A DNA stretch of 12,933 nt from Armatimonadota bacterium (GTDB taxonomy: Bacteria > Armatimonadota > Abditibacteriia > CG2-30-59-28), in the NCBI GenBank assembly GCA_016199605.1, contig JACQGJ010000444.1, positions 1 through 12,933 of the forward strand, read 5' to 3'. Each line of letters starts with the position of its first letter. The first letter of the stretch is position 1. The notes beneath the pieces were generated by a model. It made no database searches. It was not told where the DNA came from and saw nothing but the letters and a program-made list of their open reading frames with translations. Shown piece by piece: positions 6,964 through 12,933 of this stretch. A program made the position numbers and the translations under genes.

Positions 6964-7305
6964 AGTTGATGCTTTCTTCTTGTCATCGAACGCGGCGCCC
7001 TGGGGATCTCCATCGTGGTCGCCTTCGCGCTTCGAGAGAACCAACAACTGCACCTTCGCTATGACAGCACAAGTCGCAGGGAAAAGTCACCGACGGCACG
7101 GTGGGCCCCTGCCCTCTGGCAAACCATCGGGGTGACTGGTTTCTTATCCCCCGCTGCGACAACCGTCGTTTCGTTCGGGATTTTGTTGTGGCCCACCTAT
7201 GCAAGCGAGAGGCGCGCACCGAGTTCGAGGTGTCTGTCGACTTCGGCCTGAAGCGGTATCAGGAGGTGAAATTGTCGGGTGACGGTGCCGGACCTGACCG
7301 CTGCC
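6964..7305. other. Intergenic stretch without a recognisable gene
   Basis: 342 bp between the dipeptidase start and the end of the small unknown gene, both on the minus strand. Short open frames occur on both strands, for example a plus-strand frame at 7101-7325, but none has a convincing ribosome site or recognisable family signature. No clear terminator or promoter was found. The dipeptidase promoter should lie here, but I could not pick a convincing -35/-10 pair. Confidence 0.5.
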
Positions 7306-7698
7306 TCAGGCAACGTCCTCTTTGAGATGAAGCGTTGCGCACTGTGACAGTTCCAGTGCGATCATCTTCTGAGCGTCTTTCTCCACTGGCCAGCCGATGA
7401 TATCTGCGTGCCGCGGGGGATTGTCATCAGGTCTCACGTGCAAGCCCGCGTTGGTGACTATTCTCACCGAGAAGTTAGCTTGTCCGTAGAGAGTTCTTTG
7501 TTGGGGAACGGCCACATACTGGTAACCAAGCGCCCAGACTTCCTTCTCCGCAAGGTCACGAACTCTGAAGATTGATAGTTCACCCGTGGGAGAAGGCATC
7601 AAGGCGCTCGATTTCACGAGGCGCTTCTGCACGCTGAAGTGGCTACGACTGAGCAGGTATCGCGCCAGGGGCTCGTCTGGATGAACCTCGACTGTCAT
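7306..7698 (-). CDS. Small protein of unknown function, second gene of an HTH-linked pair
   Basis: 130 residues from ATG 7698; the ATG overlaps the stop of the upstream gene as ATGA, so the two are translationally coupled. There is no signal peptide or membrane segment. Notable segments are HFSVQKRLVKSSALMPSPTG, SIFRVRDLAEKEVWALG, RTLYGQANFSV and GLHVRPDDNPPRHADIIGWP, ending in a lysine-rich helix and a short strand. From memory, similar RPDxxPPRHAxIxGWP proteins occur beside partners carrying an NWDGYGA motif in several phyla, and I know of no function for them; this could not be checked. The position after a DNA-binding partner suggests a toxin-antitoxin-like or regulator/effector pair. Reality of the gene is well supported; function is unknown. 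Confidence 0.75.
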   Translation of the reverse strand: MTVEVHPDEPLARYLLSRSHFSVQKRLVKSSALMPSPTGELSIFRVRDLAEKEVWALGYQYVAVPQQRTLYGQANFSVRIVTNAGLHVRPDDNPPRHADIIGWPVEKDAQKMIALELSQCATLHLKEDVA

Positions 7699-8228
7699 GC
7701 ATCATCCATGTCAAACAGTCTGCTCAGATTGTCCAGAATCGCTTGGGGAAAGCCAGTTCCGAACTGCTCCACACCATGCACACGGTTCTGACCAAAGAGC
7801 CCCGCATAGGAGAGGTGTTGTGAGGGACTGACACTGACGGAGAAAACATGTTTCGGGTCGGTGTTCCACTCCAAAGCGATGTCGCCATCAGGATCAGCCC
7901 CAACCTCAGGGGTTGGGAGGCACGCTGGCAGCAAGTCGCAGAACCTCAGCGCCTCCCTGTAACTCCTGTCACTGACCGCCCTTGCGCCATAGCCATCCCA
8001 GTTCTCACCGCGGCACTGCTCGTAAAGCTCGCGCAACTCCTCTTGTAGATCTTGGTGCTGTGACCCGTTCGACCGCAGACCCTCAAGGTCCTGCCGAGTG
8101 ACAACGTATGCCGGTCCCACTTTTCTGGCGGGCAACTTGTTCGACCTGATCAAATGCCGAACAGCCCTCTCTTTGATCTTCAGCTTTCTCGCTGCCTCTC
8201 CAACAGTAAGCAGATCCTTTACTTCCAT
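7695..8228 (-). CDS. Excisionase-type HTH domain fused to an NWDGYGA-type domain of unknown function
   Basis: 177 residues from ATG 8228, with GGGAGGAA ending about 5-6 nt upstream. Residues 1-52 (LLTVGEAARKLKIKERAVRH, then LIRSNKLPARKVG and VVTRQDLEGL) are a MerR-like HTH_17/excisionase DNA-binding domain. Residues about 60-175 form a second domain with LRELYEQCRGENWDGYGARA, VGADPDGDIALEW and VFSVSVSPSQHLSYAGLFG, of unknown function. A DNA-binding N-terminus plus tight overlap with a small downstream gene suits an autoregulated two-gene module in which this is the regulator or antitoxin-like partner; that role is inference. The promoter upstream is an extended -10 type with a small dyad between -35 and -10 that could be its own operator. 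Confidence 0.8.
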   Translation of the reverse strand: MEVKDLLTVGEAARKLKIKERAVRHLIRSNKLPARKVGPAYVVTRQDLEGLRSNGSQHQDLQEELRELYEQCRGENWDGYGARAVSDRSYREALRFCDLLPACLPTPEVGADPDGDIALEWNTDPKHVFSVSVSPSQHLSYAGLFGQNRVHGVEQFGTGFPQAILDNLSRLFDMDDA

Positions 8229-8312
8229 TCTGCCTTCCTCCCGCGGGTCGCTTTGCTTCCCCCCACCGTCTTCGACACGTCGCGCCCATTTCGTCCATTG
8301 TTTGGCGGCGTC

Positions 8313-8342
8313 ATTATATCACCCGTTACTCAACAACGTCAC
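8313..8342 (-). promoter_or_regulatory. Extended -10 promoter of the HTH two-gene unit, with possible operator dyad
   Basis: On the minus strand TGATATAAT (8321-8313) is a perfect TATAAT with the extended TG motif. GTGACG at 8342-8337, 18 bp upstream, is a weak -35. The start should be near 8306, giving a leader of about 78 nt. The spacer carries a short dyad, CGTT-N7-AACG at 8324-8338, which could bind the HTH protein. The rest of the gap up to 8533 is pyrimidine-rich on the plus strand and shows nothing else recognisable. Confidence 0.65.
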
Positions 8343-8533
8343 CCTTCTTCCGCCCCTCCGCCCCTCGTGCTCCTACCCCCTTACATACCAAGCACTATTC
8401 GCCATTCAGACATCCCCATCCACAGACCGCCGCCCATAGCCGTTCTCCTCCAACGGTCCGCCAGCCAGGCGTATCCGGGTTCTCCAACTCCGCCACGGAC
8501 GGCCGCAGCTAACCGCCGCCCAGGCACCCCACT

Positions 8534-9280
8534 TCAAACCTCCTCCCTCGCCGTCCGCACATAACTACCGATCTTCGCCACGGTATCCACCCAGAACTCA
8601 TTGGCGGGGTTGGTGAGATATCGGCAGGTTTGTTCGAGGGTGTCTCGCAGCACTCCCTGAGGCTGCTCGACACACATCTCGTGCCCGGCGAAGATGAGCC
8701 AGCCGCCGCGCTCCGCGGTCCTGTCCAGCCAGGACTTCACTTCCGCAAAGGTCATCCGGTCGTAATCCACCCCGAACAACTGCGCAAGATCGCAGCACGC
8801 AGGGCCGTTACAGCTTTCATCGCGAAAGCCGCGCCCTGCTACGAAGTGCTTCGCGACAAGCGGTACGTAACTCCTGGTCTCCTCGCCGCGACCGACGTAG
8901 TTCTGACCGCAGGGATACCCGAAGGTCGTCGGTCTGACACCCACCAGCCTCTCGAGGATATCATTCGCTTCCAGTAATTCCGCCTCCATCTGCTCCAGCG
9001 TGTAATCTTCGAGCACGTGCGGTGTGCCCCACGCGAAATTGCAGCTACACGGATGGTGTACCGAGTGGTTGCCGACCTCGTGGCCCGCGGTGACGGCTTC
9101 ACACCACTCCGTGAGCCGTCGCTCGATATTTACCAAACTCGCGTAGAACGTCGCCCTCACGCCGCAGGTGTTCAGCAGCGGAATCCCGTTGTCAATCTGC
9201 GTCAGCCGCGCGTCGTCAAGAGTGAGGCTCACCGCGGCGCGCTCGCCGTCGGGCCAGTGGAAATCATGGACTGGTGGCAT
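8534..9280 (-). CDS. Polysaccharide deacetylase (NodB fold)
   Basis: 248 residues from ATG 9280, preceded by AAAGGA with about 10 nt spacing; the frame is open further upstream to 9349 but without a better start. Motif 1 is SLTLDDA (Asp22-Asp23), motif 2 is NHSVHHP (His72 and His76, the HSxxHP metal site), motif 3 is FGYPCGQ, and FAGHEM near the C-terminus supplies the late catalytic His. This is a complete NodB set, so an active metal-dependent deacetylase is likely. No signal peptide is present. It is a single gene with its own promoter, divergent from murB. It is not closely similar to the other deacetylase at 880-1821. The substrate (cell-wall or capsular sugar, or a small amide) is not determined. 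Confidence 0.88.
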   Translation of the reverse strand: MPPVHDFHWPDGERAAVSLTLDDARLTQIDNGIPLLNTCGVRATFYASLVNIERRLTEWCEAVTAGHEVGNHSVHHPCSCNFAWGTPHVLEDYTLEQMEAELLEANDILERLVGVRPTTFGYPCGQNYVGRGEETRSYVPLVAKHFVAGRGFRDESCNGPACCDLAQLFGVDYDRMTFAEVKSWLDRTAERGGWLIFAGHEMCVEQPQGVLRDTLEQTCRYLTNPANEFWVDTVAKIGSYVRTAREEV

Positions 9281-9329
9281 GATGGGTTGTCCTTTCGTCC
9301 AGCAGGTCTCGGCCCTCTCTTGGTCCTTT

Positions 9330-9385
9330 GGTCCTGACGATCCATGCACACCAGCAGGACAGGCGCCGGTATGGAATCAGGATCC
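9330..9385 (-). promoter_or_regulatory. Predicted leader hairpin of the deacetylase mRNA
   Basis: Read on the minus strand, GGATCCTGA (9385-9377) pairs with TCAGGACC (9337-9330) with one bulged A. CCAT then pairs with ATGG, and ACCGGC with GCTGGT using one G-U pair, around a 9-nt loop. The structure begins one base after the predicted transcription start (9386), and the G-U pair makes it fit the minus-strand RNA better than the plus-strand RNA. A role as a regulatory or stabilising leader is inference. Confidence 0.45.
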
Positions 9386-9392
9386 CCGCGAA

Positions 9393-9421
9393 AAGATACC
9401 CGGCGGTTGCTGATCCGTCAA
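9393..9421 (-). promoter_or_regulatory. Sigma-70 type promoter of the deacetylase gene
   Basis: On the minus strand TTGACG (9421-9416), a 17-bp spacer, and TATCTT (9398-9393). The predicted start is near 9386, about 105 nt before the ATG at 9280. It is divergent from the murB promoter roughly 150 bp away. Confidence 0.7.
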
Positions 9422-9568
9422 GAAGGCGGCCCAGGCTTGTCAGCTCATGCTTTTCTCGAACAGCCACTGTGCAGTCTACGAGATTCCAGGTGACTCGGTC
9501 TGGTCGGCTTTTGTCGAGACGCCCGGCCGCCTCTGTCTTCAACGAGTCTTGCCAAGAAAGCACGGGAT

Positions 9569-9597
9569 TTGACTCGCCTCCCTCGCACAGTTACAAT
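9569..9597 (+). promoter_or_regulatory. Sigma-70 type promoter of the murB-division cluster
   Basis: TTGACT at 9569-9574, a 17-bp spacer, and TACAAT at 9592-9597. The predicted start is near 9604, leaving a leader of about 49 nt before the murB start codon. It probably drives murB through sbp, since those genes overlap, and perhaps ftsA. Confidence 0.75.
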
Positions 9598-9607
9598 AGG
9601 CGACATT

Positions 9608-9621
9608 GGCGATTCGTCGCC
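9608..9621 (+). promoter_or_regulatory. UUCG tetraloop hairpin in the murB leader
   Basis: GGCGA-TTCG-TCGCC forms a perfect 5-bp stem with a UUCG loop, starting about 4 nt after the predicted transcription start. It could protect the 5' end of the mRNA or be chance. It is closed by A-U, not the extra-stable C-G pair. Confidence 0.4.
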
Positions 9622-9652
9622 TTCAGCAGCGTGACAGAGAAGGGGAAGTTCC

Positions 9653-10654
9653 TTGTCGGTGACGGACAACACACCCCCACAAACCAACGAATCTACCGAA
9701 GTCGAAGGAGCCGCTACACCCTTCGCCGCATCGCATCGCGGCTTTTTGCAGGAGTTGCTCGAAGTCCCTCCGGCTTTCGAGGAACCGCTGTCTCGTCACA
9801 CGACCGCACGCGTGGGCGGGCCGGCAAGAGCGTACGTCGTGCTCAGCAACGTGCTCGAGTTGAAGCGTTTGCTCGCCTTCCTGCAGGAGAACCGGTTGCG
9901 ACACTTCATGCTCGGCAACGGGAGCAACGTCCTCTTCACTTCGAAGGGCTTCGAGGGAGTTGTCCTTCAGTTGGGCAGGCCCTTTGAGAGGTGCGAAATC
10001 AAGGGCAGGAAGGTTGTGGCTGGAGGCGCCCTACTGTTGTCGGCCCTCGCGCAAAGAACCGCCGCAAAAGGACTAACCGGGCTGGAGTTCGGCTGCGGTA
10101 TACCGGGCACGGTGGGTGGTTCGCTCGTGGGCAACGCCGGCGCGGGATCGGAGTCGATGGCGGACCATCTGGCTTACGTCGATGTCCTGGACTGGGGTCA
10201 TGAGATTCGTCGTTACTGTCGGGGAGAATTGCAGTTCTCCTACCGGAAGAGCAACCTGACGGAGCTGGGTCAGGTTGTTCTGGGAGCGCACTTCCGTCTC
10301 GCCGACGCCGATCCCAAAGCTGCGAAAGAGAAAATCGCCTGGCTGTGCAACTACCGAGCCGAAACCCAGCCGTTGCGGTATCCAAGCGCCGGATGTGTTT
10401 TCAAGAACCCGCGGTTCGACGACATGCCTTCCGGTCAACCCCTCCTCTCGGCAGGCGCTCTCATCGACCGCGCCGGGTTGAAGGGACTTCGGGTAGGCGA
10501 CGCTGAGATCTCCACGGTGCATGCGAATTTCATCATCAATCGCGGTGGCGCCGTCAGCGAGGATATGCTGGAAGTGATTCGCCGGGCGAGAAGCCGGGTA
10601 AAAGCAACGTTTGGAGTTGACCTGGAGTTGGAGGTGCGGGTTGTCGAAGCGTAG
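9653..10654 (+). CDS. murB: UDP-N-acetylenolpyruvoylglucosamine reductase
   Basis: 333 residues from a TTG start at 9653 with AAGGGG 7 nt upstream; GTG 9659 is an alternative. MurB reduces UDP-GlcNAc-enolpyruvate to UDP-MurNAc with NADPH and FAD, the second committed step of peptidoglycan precursor synthesis in the cytoplasm. The FAD-binding region shows RHTTARVGGPA, MLGNGSNVLF and the GCGIPGTVGGSLVGNAGA loop. FSYRKS carries the active-site Arg (Arg198), YPSAGCVFKNP the proton-donor position (Cys248 where many homologues have Ser), and the C-terminal LELEVR the conserved Glu. Length and motifs fit the short type II MurB, with about 25 extra N-terminal residues. It heads the cluster, and its last 14 nt overlap ftsQ. 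Confidence 0.95.
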   Translation: MSVTDNTPPQTNESTEVEGAATPFAASHRGFLQELLEVPPAFEEPLSRHTTARVGGPARAYVVLSNVLELKRLLAFLQENRLRHFMLGNGSNVLFTSKGFEGVVLQLGRPFERCEIKGRKVVAGGALLLSALAQRTAAKGLTGLEFGCGIPGTVGGSLVGNAGAGSESMADHLAYVDVLDWGHEIRRYCRGELQFSYRKSNLTELGQVVLGAHFRLADADPKAAKEKIAWLCNYRAETQPLRYPSAGCVFKNPRFDDMPSGQPLLSAGALIDRAGLKGLRVGDAEISTVHANFIINRGGAVSEDMLEVIRRARSRVKATFGVDLELEVRVVEA

Positions 10655-11660
10655 ACGGCAGCGCAACACGAGGACTGTTGGGGCGAACGCGTCCCGGCGT
10701 GCCTCCGTCTCCTCCCCCCAGAACGCTCCCCACAGGCAGATTCGTCGGGAGATAACCCGTCGCAGCCTCCACACCCTCTTGAGAATTCTGTGTGTCTTGA
10801 CGGCTGCCTTCGTCCTTGTGGTTTTGCTGACGGACCCAGCCTTCCAGGTGCGGAGCATCGTTGTCACGGGACTGAAGACGATTCCCCGAAACCGCGTGGA
10901 TCCGATCGTGCAAATTCTTGAAGGGCAGAACCTTTTTCGAGCGCCGACCTGGTCGGTACACCGCCAGCTCCTGTCACTGCTTGAGATTCAAGAAGCCCGC
11001 GTCCATCGCAACACCAGGAGGGAGATTGTCGTTGAAGTGGTCGAGAGGCGGCCGTTTGCGGCGTTGCCGATACCTCCGCAAGCGAAAGGGCCAGCGGAAC
11101 GCGCGGACCTGAGCGCTTCAGCGCACGGCGTTCCTTCCTCCCCCGCTGGCGCAGGGACTCTCTCATTGCAAAAACCCACGGGATACACTATCATTGACGC
11201 CGAAGGGCTGGCCTACAAGCGGATCAACCATCCGGCCCCGGGGACAGTCGTCTATCGAGGCCCGCAACAGAAGAGTCTGCAAGTTGGGGGCCACCTTGGA
11301 AGAAACCTCCTCGAGGACCTTCACCGTGGTCTTCGCTACTGCAAAGAGTCCGGACTCCCCCGTCCAGTGACCGTGTGTATGGATTCGCTGGGGGCGGTAA
11401 CCCTTGAGTTTGAAGACCAATTGGTTGTCCGGCTGGGCCATGACAGGTGGAAGGAGAAACTGCTTCTGGCGCATCGAACGCTGGACTATATTGAGCGCCA
11501 GGGAAAAGTCGCTGAGTTGATCGACCTCCGTACCCTTGAAGCCCCATCGTGGAAGCCGAAAGAGATGAGGGACAATGAGCCAAGAACAGGATCCCAGACC
11601 GATGGACCCGCAGCCTCTGCCGCGAAGGCCCCATCCTCCAGCGCGCGGCATTCCGGTTAA
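10641..11660 (+). CDS. ftsQ: Cell division protein FtsQ/DivIB
   Basis: 339 residues from TTG 10641, chosen because GGAGG lies 6 nt upstream; the frame also opens at TTG 10611. The N-terminus is a basic cytoplasmic tail of about 45 residues, followed by one membrane helix (about 46-63). A POTRA domain follows (FQVRSIVVTGLKTIPRNRV ... REIVVEVVERRPFA, about 67-142), and then the FtsQ beta domain with GYTIIDAEGLAYKR and a conserved VRLGHDRWKEKL region. FtsQ/DivIB bridges the divisome with FtsB/DivIC and FtsL outside the membrane. A proline/alanine-rich insert (about 143-180) separates POTRA and beta domains. The low-complexity C-terminal tail overlaps the next gene by 86 nt in a different frame. 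Position after murB matches the B. subtilis order. Confidence 0.9.
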   Translation: MSKRRRQRNTRTVGANASRRASVSSPQNAPHRQIRREITRRSLHTLLRILCVLTAAFVLVVLLTDPAFQVRSIVVTGLKTIPRNRVDPIVQILEGQNLFRAPTWSVHRQLLSLLEIQEARVHRNTRREIVVEVVERRPFAALPIPPQAKGPAERADLSASAHGVPSSPAGAGTLSLQKPTGYTIIDAEGLAYKRINHPAPGTVVYRGPQQKSLQVGGHLGRNLLEDLHRGLRYCKESGLPRPVTVCMDSLGAVTLEFEDQLVVRLGHDRWKEKLLLAHRTLDYIERQGKVAELIDLRTLEAPSWKPKEMRDNEPRTGSQTDGPAASAAKAPSSSARHSG

Positions 11661-12396
11661 GGATCTGCAACTTCCTTTAACCGTGGCCTTCCTTCTGCTG
11701 GGGATCGGACTCGCGAGTCAAGTGCGAACCCAGCAGTTCATCCGAAAGACCGCCGTCGGGAATCGCATCGAAGTGTTGGCCGACAGGTACCGGGACGCGA
11801 TGGAACAGGTCGACAAACTGAGGACAGATGTTGATTCGCTGAGAAAGACCGTCTCGGAATACGAGGGAGCCGCTTCAGAGAACAGCACGCTGATCGAAAA
11901 GATGAACAGCGAGTTGCAGGAAACCAAGGCCGCGGCGGGTCTTGTGGCCGTTCGAGGCCCAGGGATCCAGGTCCTGCTGGAAGACAGCGAGCTTCGCGCT
12001 CGCACGTCCGAGGAGCAGAACGCTTTCCTGGTTCACGACTTCGACCTCCTCCAGTTGGTTAACGAGCTTAAGGCAGCGGACGCCGAGGCCCTCGCGGTCA
12101 ATGGCCAACGAATCGTGGCGATGTCGGAAATCCGTTGCGTGGGCCCCAGCGTCAAAGTGAACGGAACCACCATTGCCTCCCCCTACACCGTTCAAGCTGT
12201 TGGCGATCCGTCTGTTCTGAAGAGCGCCCTCGAGCTTCCCATGGGACTCCTCGATGGTTTGCACGCTCTCAATATCAAAGTAAAAGTGGTGAAAAAAGAC
12301 ATCATCACGATCCCTCCCGCTCAAACCGGCCCGGTTTTCAAGCATGGCAAGCCGGTGCCTCAAGCCAAACTGCCTAAAGGAGAAGAAGCTCCCTGA
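11575..12396 (+). CDS. DUF881 family membrane protein (YlxW/YlxX-like)
   Basis: 273 residues from ATG 11575; AGGG lies about 4 nt upstream, and the start is inside ftsQ. A proline-rich N-terminus is followed by one membrane helix (about 33-50), a long coiled coil (about 62-118), and the DUF881 domain. Hallmarks of that domain are GLVAVRGPGIQVLLED, LLQLVNELKAADAEALAVNG, RIVAMSEIRCVG and VNGTTIASPYTVQAVGDP. DUF881 proteins lie between divIB and sbp/ftsA in Firmicutes and Actinobacteria and are thought to assist division or envelope assembly, but no biochemical activity is established. B. subtilis has two (YlxW, YlxX); here there is one. Its stop overlaps the sbp start by one base (TGATG). Confidence 0.9.
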   Translation: MSQEQDPRPMDPQPLPRRPHPPARGIPVKDLQLPLTVAFLLLGIGLASQVRTQQFIRKTAVGNRIEVLADRYRDAMEQVDKLRTDVDSLRKTVSEYEGAASENSTLIEKMNSELQETKAAAGLVAVRGPGIQVLLEDSELRARTSEEQNAFLVHDFDLLQLVNELKAADAEALAVNGQRIVAMSEIRCVGPSVKVNGTTIASPYTVQAVGDPSVLKSALELPMGLLDGLHALNIKVKVVKKDIITIPPAQTGPVFKHGKPVPQAKLPKGEEAP

Positions 12397-12767
12397 TGTG
12401 GCTCCCCCTGGTCGCGCTAATTCTCGGGTTCACCATCGCCTATGTCAGAAACTTCACTTTGCCGGTTGACTCCGCGAGGTACGTCGCGATTGCTATTCTC
12501 GCGAGCCTGGACACGGTCGTCGGAGGCATGCGCGCCCGGATCGAGGGCAAATACGATAACCTGGTTTTCATGACCGGATTCTTCTCCAATGCCATCCTGG
12601 GAGCAGGCCTCGTCTACATCGGCGACCTTCTTTCGGTGAACTTCGAGATCGCAGCCGAAGTCGTGTTCGGAGTGCGTATCTTCCAGAACCTCGCCATCAT
12701 CCGCCATGACTTCCTGGAGCGAATGCACCACTCCCGCGGAAGGACTCGAGGAGAGGGATCAGACTGA
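12396..12767 (+). CDS. sbp: Small basic family membrane protein (DUF1290, Sbp)
   Basis: 123 residues from ATG 12396, sharing one base with the upstream stop; AAGGAG lies about 13 nt upstream, so coupling probably matters. Three hydrophobic helices (about 2-17, 29-45, 57-78) surround the conserved SLDTVVGGMRARIEGKYDNL and GFFSNAILGAGLVYIGDLL segments. The C-terminus is FGVRIFQNLAIIRHDFLER plus a basic tail. This is the typical size and sequence of Sbp, which sits just before ftsA in Firmicutes and related phyla. Its function is not established; the location suggests a division-associated membrane factor. Confidence 0.9.
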   Translation: MWLPLVALILGFTIAYVRNFTLPVDSARYVAIAILASLDTVVGGMRARIEGKYDNLVFMTGFFSNAILGAGLVYIGDLLSVNFEIAAEVVFGVRIFQNLAIIRHDFLERMHHSRGRTRGEGSD

Positions 12768-12856
12768 AGACTGCGGGCGAAGGGCTGAGGGTTGGGGCGT
12801 ATGAGTCTTTGCTCACCGCCAGCTCTTGGCTCTCAGCCACTTACACGGAGTAAGCT

Positions 12857-12933
12857 TTGCCTCGCGATTCCACCATCGTTGGTCTTGACATCGGAACTAC
12901 GAAGATTGCCACCGTGGTCGGGACGGTCAATGA
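12857..12933 (+). CDS. ftsA: Cell division protein FtsA (5' end only)
   Basis: The first 25 codons, from TTG 12857 to the window edge. GGAG lies 6 nt upstream. The peptide begins MPRDSTIVGLDIGTTKIATV and continues VGTVN, the phosphate-1 loop of the actin-like ATPase fold found at the N-terminus of FtsA. FtsA anchors FtsZ filaments to the membrane. The 89-bp gap between sbp and this start shows no clear promoter. Other actin-fold proteins (PilM, DnaK-like) begin similarly, but the position after sbp favours FtsA. Confidence 0.85.
   Translation, partial: MPRDSTIVGLDIGTTKIATVVGTVN

Noticed and set aside
7101..7325. Plus-strand 74-codon frame in the 6964-7305 gap
   Set aside because: No ribosome site, no family signature, and it runs into the end of the opposite-strand gene. 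It might be an eroded remnant, but nothing supports that.
8496..8557. Inverted repeat CGGACGG / CCGTCCG near the end of the second deacetylase
   Set aside because: 7 bp with a loop of about 48 nt, one arm inside the coding region, and no T-run; not a credible terminator.
9264..9563. Minus-strand open frame of 99 codons with a hydrophobic stretch, upstream of the second deacetylase
   Set aside because: It starts with GTG, lacks a convincing ribosome site, contains the deacetylase promoter and leader, and overlaps the deacetylase start in another frame.
12783..12838. Inverted repeat GGCTGAG / CTCAGCC between sbp and ftsA
   Set aside because: Only 7 bp with a 42-nt loop and no T-run; not distinguishable from chance.

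Overview
The window looks like a moderately GC-rich bacterial chromosome. Its right third is a cell-wall and division cluster in the order murB - ftsQ/divIB - DUF881 - sbp - ftsA, which matches the Bacillus subtilis murB-divIB-ylxW-ylxX-sbp-ftsA order. This points to a Terrabacteria-type lineage. Together with the left-hand gene content (C45 acyltransferase-like protein, ceramidase-like protein, polysaccharide deacetylases, M19 dipeptidase), my best guess is an Armatimonadota-like or related environmental phylum. That placement is inference and could not be tested here.

Layout. (1) Positions 1-4362, minus strand: a tightly packed four-gene operon. In transcription order it encodes a membrane-anchored C45/AAT-family N-terminal-nucleophile protein, a neutral-ceramidase-like metalloamidase, a NodB-type polysaccharide deacetylase, and a DegT/DnrJ/EryC1/StrS PLP aminotransferase that runs off the left edge. 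The genes overlap each other. (2) 4387-4486, minus strand: a broken C-terminal remnant of an M19 dipeptidase. (3) 4582-5607, plus strand: an Rpn-family (PD-(D/E)XK) nuclease. It has a near-consensus promoter abutting its ATG (predicted leaderless), a 12-bp tandem repeat encoding four-residue repeats, and an internal in-frame ATG behind a strong Shine-Dalgarno sequence. This is the arrangement expected for an intragenic antitoxin (RpnS-like). (4) 5734-6963, minus: an intact but divergent M19 dipeptidase homologue that lacks the usual first metal-site residues. (5) 7306-8228, minus: a two-gene unit with an ATGA overlap, an excisionase-type HTH fusion protein followed by a small protein of unknown function, driven by an extended -10 promoter. 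(6) 8534-9280, minus: a second polysaccharide deacetylase with its own promoter and a predicted hairpin at the start of its leader. (7) 9569-12933, plus: the murB-to-ftsA cluster, with a consensus promoter and a small UUCG hairpin in front of murB; ftsA is cut by the right edge.

How it fits together. The left operon, the dipeptidase and the second deacetylase encode mostly amide-bond-processing or amino-group-transfer enzymes, which suggests handling of an N-acylated amino compound; the substrate is unknown. The Rpn locus and the HTH pair look like accessory (defence or toxin-antitoxin type) cargo between metabolic genes and the conserved division cluster. The Rpn locus is the most interesting part of the window.
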